DNA from: Brettanomyces bruxellensis
Taxonomy: Eukaryota > Ascomycota > Pichiomycetes > Pichiales > Pichiaceae
Direction of reading: 5' to 3'
DNA: 64,000 nucleotides
Assembly (NCBI RefSeq): GCF_011074885.1
Contig: NC_054690.1
Span: forward strand, 253,001-317,000
Shown here in pieces: positions 39,562 through 47,988 of this stretch. The translations under genes and the position numbers were made by a program. The notes below the pieces were generated by a model, which was not told the origin of the DNA, did no database searches, and was given only the letters and a program-made list of their open reading frames with translations. How positions within the stretch are numbered: position 1 is the first letter of the stretch; each line of letters opens with the position of its first letter.

Positions 39562-40905
39562 TCAATCTAGCTTCACCTTCTTCGGATCCAACTCTCTATG
39601 TGTAAACTTTCTATGACCACCTCCGCCAACATAATCTCCAACGATCTGACCGTGACCCCGCAACTGGTAATAATAGCAGACTAGGCCCTCCAAACCAACA
39701 GGACCCCTTGCGTGGATCTTATTGGTGGATATTCCGACTTCTGTGCCAAATCCGTACCGGAAACCGTCAGCAAAACGAGTCGAACAATTCCAATAAACAC
39801 CCGAAGAGTCAACACCATTCAGGAAAACCTGTGCATGGGGTTCGTTCTCCGTAATAATAGCATCCGTGTGCTTTGAAGAGTGTGTATTAATGTGTTTAAC
39901 AGCCTCGCTGACGTCAGTAACCGCCTTGACTGCAAGATCGAGTGAAAGAAACTCTCCACGGAAATCTGAGTCTTTGGCAGCAACAAATTTGTCAGGGTAT
40001 GTCGATTTCAAGTTTCCAGGAACAGAATCGAGGAGTTGTGCCGTCATGTGGAGCGTAACGCCTGCTGAAACAAGCGCCTTGAGCAAGTCCTCATATATTT
40101 TAGCGCCAAGAATCTTTTCATTGACAAGAAGAGTCTCGACTGCGTTGCAACCGGCAGGATAGTTGGTTTTGGCATCAACAACAACACGGGAAGCCTTGGC
40201 AGGGTCTGCAAACTCGTCTACATAAATGGAACAGATACCTGAGGCATGTCCCAAGACAGGAATCTTGGTTTGGTCTTTAATTGCACGCACAAGCTTATTG
40301 GAACCTCTAGGAATAACGAGATCAATGTACTGGTCCTGCTTGAGCAAGTCGGAAACCTCGCTGTGCGTTGCAATAAGCTTTATGGCATCCCCGGGAACCT
40401 TGGTCTTCTCTTTGAGCACCTTGTTGATGACATTGGCCATAGCTTTAAAAGTTCCAAGTGACTCTCTTCCTCCCTTAAGAATTGCGGCATTTCCCGACTT
40501 AATTGCCAATGCCGTGATGTTTGCGATCACCTCTGGCCTGCTCTCAAAGATCACAAGTAGCACACCAACCGGACACGTGATCCGATACAAGTCTAAACCC
40601 TCATCCAACTCCCTGGCTAACGTAACTTTGTTAAGTGGATCTTCGAGGTCTGCAACCTCTTTTATTCCGTCGCACATCGAGTCGAATTTATCGTTTTTTG
40701 AGAGATCGAGTCTCTTAATCAATGCCGCACTGGTTTGCGATGCTCTTGCTGCTTCTAGGTCCCTCTCATTTGCCACTAATATCTCCTTCTTTGCATTTAT
40801 CAGCCCAAGACGAATCTCCTCCAATGCCTGTGATCTTTCCTCGTTACTCAACGTTTTGAGAACCGTTGCTGCATAGTGTGCCTCTTGTGCAATTTGCTCT
40901 GCCAT
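39562..40905 (-). CDS. PRO2: Gamma-glutamyl phosphate reductase (proline biosynthesis, second step)
   Basis: The 447-residue aldehyde-dehydrogenase-fold enzyme reduces gamma-glutamyl phosphate to glutamate semialdehyde with NADPH. Visible are GVLLVIFESRPEV (114-126), KSGNAAILKGGRES, and the catalytic cysteine in NYPAGCNAVETLL (C253). C-terminal FADGFRYGFGTEVGISTNKIHARGPVGLEGL is the family signature. The frame extends 17 codons further upstream to an ATG at 40956, but the family start corresponds to 40905 (MAEQIAQEAHYAA). The usual length is ~456. Confidence 0.95.
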   Translation of the reverse strand: MAEQIAQEAHYAATVLKTLSNEERSQALEEIRLGLINAKKEILVANERDLEAARASQTSAALIKRLDLSKNDKFDSMCDGIKEVADLEDPLNKVTLARELDEGLDLYRITCPVGVLLVIFESRPEVIANITALAIKSGNAAILKGGRESLGTFKAMANVINKVLKEKTKVPGDAIKLIATHSEVSDLLKQDQYIDLVIPRGSNKLVRAIKDQTKIPVLGHASGICSIYVDEFADPAKASRVVVDAKTNYPAGCNAVETLLVNEKILGAKIYEDLLKALVSAGVTLHMTAQLLDSVPGNLKSTYPDKFVAAKDSDFRGEFLSLDLAVKAVTDVSEAVKHINTHSSKHTDAIITENEPHAQVFLNGVDSSGVYWNCSTRFADGFRYGFGTEVGISTNKIHARGPVGLEGLVCYYYQLRGHGQIVGDYVGGGGHRKFTHRELDPKKVKLD

Positions 40906-42030
40906 TTTTTGCTTGCTTTTGTGGGTATTTGCTGTTTGTATCAACAAGAATTGCACTTAAAGCCCCCTTGTCCATGACCGCAAAGTTGAACTAGAGCTAT
41001 ATTTTTTTACAGTTTTCATTTTTCAGCCTTCCCAATCCGATTGCATCCACACACCGCGGATGACTCAGAGGCGGGGGGAAACTCTGGGCCCAACACATCC
41101 GTACACATGAGAGAATACATCTAATTATTACAGTACACACTCAAATGCACACTCAAATGCACACTCAAATGAACACTCAAATGAACACTCAAATGAACTC
41201 TCAAGCATATAATTGAGTAAACACGGTTTTGGATGTGAATAAGTGTTGTGTTTGCAATTTAGCTGGTGAGTAAAACAGATAAAAGAGGTAGAAGTTAAGA
41301 AAGTAAAAAGCTGCGAACGCCAAACGGTCGATTGACGTGCGGAAATGGACAGCCGGGAATTTTTGGTTTGGGCAGAAAGCAAATAACGGAACAGTTTGCA
41401 GATCAAAGGCCGGCAATAGAACGTCGGCGCGTGAGTGCACTAAATGGCAAGGAAACGCGGGCCTAGAAAAAAAAATTGGGAATGAGGAATAACAGAAAAG
41501 TCTAGACCTTTTGGCGAGAATATAGAGGGAGAAAAAAAGCCATGAGGATCTTTTGACAAAGACTAGAATGCAAAATTTCTAGCTGTGGCTGGAAAACCGT
41601 GGAGCGGGTTTGAAAATGAGGGATCGCATATTTTACTCTGCTTAATTTCAAGGTAGAAATAGGAGGGAAATGGAGGTTAGAGAAATGGAGGGATAGAGAA
41701 ATAGAGGGATAGAGAAATAGACTAACAGAAATACAGAATATAGAAAATAGAGATAGAGAAATGACTTGCGAATATCAGCGTACACGTTAAAAGAAATAAG
41801 GTTAACTAAATAATAAAGAATAGAAGGTAAATAAGCAGAAGGACAATTAGTGAGGAAAGCAATTTACAGTAATTGGAAAAGATGGGCTGAAATAAAGTGG
41901 TGTGGGAGATAGAAGGAATGGTGAGAAAAATAAAAATCAGAAAGGAGGGAAAACCGTTAAGGACTAAAAATAGAAGAGCGAAGTAAGAATTAGGGAAAGA
42001 TAAAGAAGATAGAAAAATGAAAATGAAAAT

Positions 42031-42076
<46 letters not shown>

Positions 42077-43264
42077 TTTTCCGAACGTGACTTATATGAG
42101 GGAATGTTAGACGAGATGATTGGATAGCAGATAAAAAGGCGGAAGTAAATATACTCATTAACCGAGGGGTGACAAAAGGCTGGATTAGACAGATGGAAAA
42201 GAAGAAAATCTAAACAAAGCACTAAATGTTGAAAGCTGAATAAACAGAGAATGGAAAAGCAGAGTGCAGGATATCAATAGAGTCGATACTGTGTTGAAGA
42301 AGATGGATGGTATGGGAGAAACAGAAATGAAAAAAAAAAAATTAAATTAAAATTAAATAGAAAAAAAACATAAATAAATAGAATGATTAAGTTTTGAGTA
42401 AAAGTTGAGATGAAATTGAGACCCAGCTTTAACCAGCAACGTGCCAGGATAATTCGAGATAATGGAGGCATAGGAAAAATCCGAATGCGGAATATTTGCT
42501 AGCCCGATAAAGCGAATTCTTGAAATTTGAGTCCAGAATCTTAGGTGGGTTTCAATGGCGCTTATCGCTATCAACGCGTGAACCTGGACCCAGAAACGTG
42601 CGCAAGGGTGGCGCATCGGCGCAATACTTTGTTTCAAAACTTTGATTTTCCTGTTTATTTACAAGTTTAGGGATTATGTCTGTTTACGCAGAGCTGGGCA
42701 TACTCATCCTGCTCCGCCATGTGCTTTAAGTTGTAACAACATGCCATCTCTATGGTATCTATAGTGGGTATATTGGTAGCCTAACAGGCGCATGTGCGCC
42801 GAGCGCCGTGCGCCCTGTGTCACCACACCAAGACCGCTCTCGCGCCGGCGCCATTCCGCTCCTCGATAAACGCCAAAAAATTAAAGATTAAGAATAAAAA
42901 TAAATAATGAAATGCTGCGTTCGTGTGCCGCCGCCCCCACGGTAAACAACCCATGCACAGCCTTTGATCGATGCGCCCCATTGTCGCTCCAATTCCCCTT
43001 ACCATTTTCGCATGCATGGCGACAAAGACTAATCGCAGAAAAATGCAGAAAAAATTTTTTTCCCTACTCAATTTGGTTTGGAGCTTTTGGTATTTCTCTC
43101 CGATACTATAAAAGGATCCATTTTTTCCTCCCGTGAAACCAACAGTTGCATGTCGCGTTTTACTTCTACTCGTTCGTACTACTTCTTTTTTCCCTTTATA
43201 CTCTTTCTCTATCCAAGAATTAATATCTGGTCACTAATTATACAAAACATTCACTATAACAAAA
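40906..43264. other. 2.4-kb purine-rich spacer with several small tandem repeats
   Basis: This is PRO2 promoter followed by A/G-rich (+ strand) DNA and then the promoter of the small wall-protein gene. Repeats seen: five 12-bp units ACACTCAAATG(C/A) at about 41136-41195; about three 16-bp GAGAAATGGAGGGATA-type units at 41676-41722; seven GAAAAC hexamers (42031-42072) after two GAAAAT units. A TATAAAAG box at 43107-43114 lies 150 bases before the wall-protein ATG. No other gene is recognised; translations are Phe/Ser/Leu low-complexity. Confidence 0.6.
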
Positions 43265-43441
43265 ATGCAATTCTCTACTATTGTTCTTTCTTTGGCTGCT
43301 TTGTCTGCCGTTGAAGCTGCTAACTCTTCTAACAGCTCAAACACCAGTTCCTCCAGTGTTTCTTCTGCAGGTGCTGCTGTCAACACCTACGGCTCTGTTG
43401 CCCTTGGTGCTGCTGCCGCTGCCGCTTTGGCTTTGTTCTAA
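43265..43441 (+). CDS. Tiny GPI-anchored cell-wall-type protein (58 residues)
   Basis: The ORF is short but has every part of a GPI wall protein. It has an N-terminal signal peptide (MQFSTIVLSLAALSAVEA), a Ser/Asn/Thr-rich middle (NSSNSSNTSSSSVSS) with possible N- and O-glycosylation, small omega-site residues (SAGAAVN), and a C-terminal hydrophobic tail (VALGAAAAAALALF) ending at the stop. Codon choice is strongly biased (TCT, GCT, GTT, TTG, AAC), as in highly expressed yeast genes. A TATAAAAG box and an A-rich leader ending ACAAAAATG support expression. It recalls very short wall proteins such as Ccw12 in layout, but I cannot name an orthologue. Mature protein would be about 20-25 residues. 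Confidence 0.8.
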   Translation: MQFSTIVLSLAALSAVEAANSSNSSNTSSSSVSSAGAAVNTYGSVALGAAAAAALALF

Positions 43442-43808
43442 GCGTGTGATGATTTGGGCGCGTTTGTTTCAAGTTGAGGTTGAGTTGATTGATGGCTTTT
43501 GAGTCGAACTTGCATTTTTACTTGCACTTGAGGTGTGGGTATCGATGCAGGGGGCCATCCCAGATGGGGTACATTTTAAGAGCATGAGACTTTTTCGAAT
43601 CTGGAAAAGCTTCACGAGGGTTGGGGCTTCTTTGTGATGCCCCGTTTAACTCGTTGCTTTCCAGGGTCTCTTTCTTTTTAAACTCTACTTTGTTTCTGTA
43701 CTGTTTTTGTTAATTCTAGCTAATCGATTGTTTTTGTTAGAGCAGCTTAATATAATATAATTTATTTTTTGGAGCTGGTACTTTCTTAATGCATCTTAAG
43801 TTGTAGCC
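43442..43808. other. 3' flank between convergent small genes
   Basis: T-rich 3' region with TTAATATAATATAATTTATT near 43747-43766, a plausible 3'-end/polyadenylation zone for the small wall-protein gene. No ORF. Confidence 0.4.
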
Positions 43809-44042
43809 TTAGTATTGGTCTGGTGTCTGGTACTCGTTTTTTTCTTTTGCTTCTGTTATTTTTTGCTTCGCCAGATTTTGCTCTTCCTGTTTTTTTTTTT
43901 CCATTTTTTTCTGGACTCTGGGTTTTCCAGTGTTTAACTTTTTCTCAGTCTGCACAAATTTCTCCGGCGTGCCCGCATTCGGTAATTTGCACACTCCCAA
44001 TTTGGATACAGGGTCAATAAAATTGCTGCGGAAAATTTTCAT
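43809..44042 (-). CDS. Small Lys/Glu-rich hypothetical protein (77 residues)
   Basis: A genuine ATG at 44042 opens 77 codons. The N-terminus is ordinary (MKIFRSNFIDPVSKLGVCKL), followed by a Lys/Gln/Glu-rich helix-forming region (VQKKMEKKKQEEQNLAKQKI). The balanced composition of the first 35 residues and the amphipathic charged second half look more like a real small protein than the surrounding low-complexity translations, but part of the charge comes from T-run DNA. I recognise no family. It is convergent with the wall-protein gene. Confidence 0.35.
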   Translation of the reverse strand: MKIFRSNFIDPVSKLGVCKLPNAGTPEKFVQTEKKLNTGKPRVQKKMEKKKQEEQNLAKQKITEAKEKNEYQTPDQY

Positions 44043-45100
44043 TCGATTGTGTTAAACTTTTTCGATCTTCTTGCTTATTCGACTCCTTTTTTTAACCTTA
44101 ATTTACGCATTTCTGGTTTACGGGTGGGGTTGCTTGGACCCATGATTTTTATTTTTATTTTCTTTTTTGCCCTTGGATTGTGGCGCAGCTGGCATCATTT
44201 TTTTTGATGGCTCTAATGCAATACCTATACCAATAACCTTCACCTCGTGATCAACACACACTCATATGTGCAGATCACTCGTATTTTTGTGGTTTCACGC
44301 TCGGCTTATTTCTGCGTTTTGTACCCCGGCCAACTAGTAAGGGCTGCGCCTCCAACACGGGCAAAACTAAAAAAAAATCGAATGATGCGGATGCAAATGC
44401 ATTCAAGCGGTTGCTAATAATAGTTATATTACTTACGTCTAGGTCTATATTTATCGATATTTATTGCATTCACAGGATCCTGGATTCGGGAAATCGCGAA
44501 AGATGGGCATTGTTACGTGGCTTTAATAAGCATGCATTACGTTTTGAGACGCGCTTGGTTCTTGATTTCCGATTTTTTAATTTTTTTAATTTCCGACTTT
44601 TAATATCCGATTTTATCTGATTTGGTGGTTTTGAAATGCTATTTACGTATGCTATGATGTGTATTGGATATGTGGGCAGCATTGGATATGTATTGGATAT
44701 GGTATTATAAATGATATTAGATGGGATATTAGATGTGGCATTGGTGAAACTAGAAATGATAATGCATGATGTTGGCCTTCTGATCCTTGCTCTTTGGATT
44801 GAATATTTTTATTTTTTACTTTTTCGGTATTTTTTTTTTTTTTGCTATTTTTTTGGCATTTTTCACGTGTGTCCGTAGCCTAATCTCACGCATCTTCAGA
44901 CGCTGTCTAGATCATTTCGGTAAGATAGGAAACGGTTATCGTACAAGACCACTCAGATAATTCCGATTGTGTAGAATTCATTTAGTCAGTTTTGAAAGTT
45001 CAAGGGTCTTCGTTGCATATCTTGTCTGCCAGGTGTGAAGTCGGCGCTTATTTGTTAATGGTCACAATATAATAAAACAAGTCACACATAATTCAAAGTG
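44043..45100. other. 1-kb spacer, no gene recognised
   Basis: AT-rich, with T runs around 44822-44850 and a small family of ATTGGATATG-type words at about 44660-44705, continuing as loosely repeated GATATTAGAT near 44716-44735. A small ORF at 44411-44620 has no recognisable features. The last part is the promoter of the 99-residue hypothetical gene. Confidence 0.4.
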
Positions 45101-45400
45101 ATGTGTCAAACTAGAGGGGACAAACCAGGACTGTCAAAAAAAGCCCCAAGGCTACCGCTGGGGTCTTTGCATAATATAGTGCTGAACCAAAAAGCGAACA
45201 AGCCACCAGCAAATGGAAAACTATCAAAGCAGCAGAGATTAATGGAGGAAATATACAAATCAAGGGCAACAAAGCCGCTGGAAAAGCTATATCGTGACAG
45301 CAGAGCACAAGAGCAACAATCACTTGAGAGCCAGCAATTGGGGCAGCTGCAAAATAAGCTTGAGGACCTTGATATTGGGGGAAAAAGTGATTCTTTATAG
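45101..45400 (+). CDS. Hypothetical basic protein (99 residues)
   Basis: The ATG at 45101 (MCQTRGDKPGLSKKAPRLPL) starts a 99-residue protein. A basic N-terminal half with LGSLHNIVLNQKANKPP precedes a predicted helical half (KQQRLMEEIYKSR, then QLGQLQNKLEDLDI). Composition is that of a real soluble, possibly coiled-coil adaptor and not of simple-sequence DNA. I recognise no family. It lies 320 bases upstream of CSM3 on the same strand. Confidence 0.55.
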   Translation: MCQTRGDKPGLSKKAPRLPLGSLHNIVLNQKANKPPANGKLSKQQRLMEEIYKSRATKPLEKLYRDSRAQEQQSLESQQLGQLQNKLEDLDIGGKSDSL

Positions 45401-45720
45401 AAGACCATATTTACGAATAGAATTGACGCTTTGTTTTTACGAATGGTATTTCTTAGAATTGGCTGTAGTGGGCTGCAGTTGTATTTGTAGTTACTGTTGT
45501 ATTTGTAGATTGCATTTGTGGAATGTAGTCATAGTATTGAAGAATGTGCCTTGGGAAAAAAAGAATATGGGATTTGGAGATAAAAACGCGTGAGGTGAAA
45601 AAAAAGACGCGCGGTACGATAAGAGATGAGAGATCAGGATTTCCCAAAGATTAAAAGAAGAGAAAAAGGACTGTCAAAAACATCAGAAAGCGTACATAGA
45701 GAACATTTGCTGGTAGAACG
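45401..45720. promoter_or_regulatory. CSM3 promoter with an MCB (ACGCGT) site
   Basis: ACGCGT at 45586-45591 is the MluI cell-cycle box bound by MBF, 130 bases before the CSM3 ATG, with GACGCGCGG 15 bases downstream. An MCB is expected for a replication-fork gene transcribed at G1/S. Confidence 0.55.
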
Positions 45721-46917
45721 ATGTCGATGGATGCAGATTTGCTTTCGAATGAGGAACTTCTTGGTCTTCATGAAGATGGAACAAACAGAAATGACGATAT
45801 TAAAACAGAGCAGCAGATTGAAGTGAAGCCGAAACGGAGATACCACAAACTAGATGATGATTTAATGCTTTCGAGCCGCGGACTACCGGAGCTCATCAAG
45901 TCGCTGAGCAAGTACAGATTCCGAGGGAAGAAAAGACCGGCGGAGATGAGTTCTTATGAGCGTTACGTGAATAAAAGATACGACAGATCGATCCACTTTG
46001 AAAACTTGACGAGACTATTACATGTATACCAGATATGGGGGCACGAGGTGTATCCGAAGTACAAATTCAGGGACTTTACTGGTGTGCTCAACCGGGCAGC
46101 TTCCTCTCCGGCTTTAAAGGAGTATAAGCGGTCTGTGATACGGAAAGAAGTGGATGAAAAGTTGAAGATTGAGGCTGAAAAGAACGACGCGTATGCACAG
46201 CACTTGGGTGAGGAGCCTAACGCGTTAACATCAGCAACACGTGCTACGAGTAGCGAGCCGGAAGAGTCTGCAACGGCGAATGATGTGTCTTCTGGATTAT
46301 TTGTTGGAGAAGATGCTGGAATGGAGCCAAGTCAGATGGATTGGGAAGATGAGCCGTTATATAGCGTTGCAAATAGATACGAGGAGCAAAATGAGAAAGA
46401 GAGGCGGTCGGATGCGGACTTTATGGAGCAAATAGGGAAGGATATGGCACATGTTGGTGAGCTTAGTGGTGCGGGTGAGGGAGATAAGGAAGAAAGGGGT
46501 ACTGAAAAGAGTGAAAAAAGTGAAAAGAGTGAAAAGAGTGACGAAAGTAGAGAAGAAAAAAGTGAAAAGAGTGAAAAGAGTGACGAAAGTAGAGAAGAAA
46601 AAAGTGATAAAAAGAATGACGAAAGTAAAGAAGAAAAAAGTGATAAAAAGAATGACGAAAGTAAAGAAGAAAAGAACCATGAAAAAGACGATGACGATAT
46701 TCTTGGTATCCTATTAAGTGATGACGAGAGAGATGAAGACACACAGATGAAGGTTGGAAACACATCATTGATTGCAGAGAAAGATGCGGATCTCAAACGA
46801 ATTGATGAGGATAATGAGGCGGAAGAGACGAAGAGTGAGAAAAAAGAGAAGCAGGGTAATGCGAATGAAGACGAGGACAGCTACATGGATAATATTATGC
46901 ATGAGATGGGGATATGA
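45721..46917 (+). CDS. CSM3: Replication fork protection complex subunit Csm3/Swi3
   Basis: The 398-residue protein carries the Swi3/Csm3 domain at about 38-135: KLDDDLMLSSRGLPELIKSL, then KYRFRGKKRP, and LTRLLHVYQIWGHEVYPKYKFRDF. With Tof1 it stabilises stalled forks and supports checkpoint signalling and cohesion. The C-terminal part is very acidic and contains two tandem repeats, SEKSEKSDESREEK twice and SDKKNDESKEEK twice (about 258-320), encoded by directly repeated GA-rich DNA. It ends DSYMDNIMHEMGI. Some orthologues also have long acidic tails. Confidence 0.9.
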   Translation: MSMDADLLSNEELLGLHEDGTNRNDDIKTEQQIEVKPKRRYHKLDDDLMLSSRGLPELIKSLSKYRFRGKKRPAEMSSYERYVNKRYDRSIHFENLTRLLHVYQIWGHEVYPKYKFRDFTGVLNRAASSPALKEYKRSVIRKEVDEKLKIEAEKNDAYAQHLGEEPNALTSATRATSSEPEESATANDVSSGLFVGEDAGMEPSQMDWEDEPLYSVANRYEEQNEKERRSDADFMEQIGKDMAHVGELSGAGEGDKEERGTEKSEKSEKSEKSDESREEKSEKSEKSDESREEKSDKKNDESKEEKSDKKNDESKEEKNHEKDDDDILGILLSDDERDEDTQMKVGNTSLIAEKDADLKRIDEDNEAEETKSEKKEKQGNANEDEDSYMDNIMHEMGI

Positions 46918-47854
46918 GGACAGGGAAGAGTACTGGGATGATAATGTGTATGTATATATGATTAATGGTTAGGAAAGTATGAGATGCGTGTAGTGGAAGG
47001 AGAAGGAATGTGGATAAAGTGTGGGTGAGAGTAAAGGAAGTGAGTAAGGAAGTAGGAAGAAGTAGAGCAGGAAGTAAGGAGATAGAGTAGAGAGAGACAG
47101 ATAATACAAAGCAAGCAAAAAGAACGTAGAGTAAGAAAGTAGTAAGTTAATTGTAGTGAGGTAAGCAAGCTGAAGAAGTAAGTAGTAAAGTAAAATACAG
47201 TAAATCCTTGCCAATTTGGATATGAGACGGGAAGTACTTTCGAGATAATGCATTTGGACAAACCAAAGAGGCATTTCTAGTGAAGTTTTGAGGAAGTATG
47301 AATGAATATTGGGAGGATATCTGACGAGATACCGAAGATAAGGTTTATTGATGAGGATCGACATTTGTGATCCAAAGAAGTATTATGATTTACCATGAAC
47401 CAGACACCGAAAGAAGAAAATGCTGTTGATTGAACAGAAAATAGGGTGAGGAAGTAGGTAATGGGATGAAGTGAACAAAGTAGGGTAAATAACGAGGTAG
47501 AGTAAGAAAGTAGGTAAGGATTTGAAGTAAAGTGAGAAGTAGAATAAGAAAGTGGTAGGAAGGATTTGAAGTAAAGAAAGGAAGTAGAGTAAATAAAGAA
47601 GTGGGTAAGAAAGAAGTAGATAAATAAAGAAGTAGGTAAGAAAGTAGTAGGTAAATAAAGAAGTAGGTAAGAAAGTAGTAGGTAAATAAAGAAGTAGGTA
47701 AGAAAGTAGTAGGTAAGAAAGTAGTAATAAATAAAGTAGTAGGTAAGAAAGTAGTAATAAATAAAGTAGTAGGTAAGAAAGTAGTAATAAATAAAGATAT
47801 ACAGTAAACGAGGTAGGCAAGCTAATCCTCGCACGATTGCATAAAAAAAAATTT
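46918..47854. repeat. Purine-rich spacer with AAGAAAGTAG tandem repeats
   Basis: The + strand is almost only A, G and T from about 46980 to 47810. A block at about 47610-47800 consists of imperfect 30-bp units built from GTAGGTAAGAAAGTAGTA plus ATAAATAAAG(A/T)A; several successive units are nearly identical. Minus-strand ORFs over this DNA are Tyr/Leu/Phe low-complexity translations. It separates CSM3 from YTA7. Confidence 0.85.
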
Positions 47855-47868
47855 CGCGAAAACGCGCG
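47855..47868 (+). promoter_or_regulatory. SCB/MCB-like site upstream of YTA7
   Basis: CGCGAAAA followed by CGCGCG matches the Swi4/SBF consensus CRCGAAA and overlaps MCB-like sequence, about 125 bases before the YTA7 ATG. Cell-cycle control would suit a histone-gene regulator; this is inference. Confidence 0.45.
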
Positions 47869-47988
47869 ACTGGCATTTTGGAAATTAGAAAAATGCTTTC
47901 GCCTCAGACATAACCAGCAGCAGCGACCAAAGAACAACACAACGGAGGCAAGAGCATCCTAGAATCACGAACACGATACTTGAGCAAG

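Noticed and set aside
46357..46796. Antisense Phe/Leu/Ser ORFs over the CSM3 tail
   Set aside because: They are shadows of the GA-rich charged repeats in CSM3.
47277..47940. Minus-strand ORFs of 199 and 185 codons rich in Tyr, Leu and Phe
   Set aside because: They translate the purine-rich tandem repeat; the apparent membrane-like protein is an artefact of composition.
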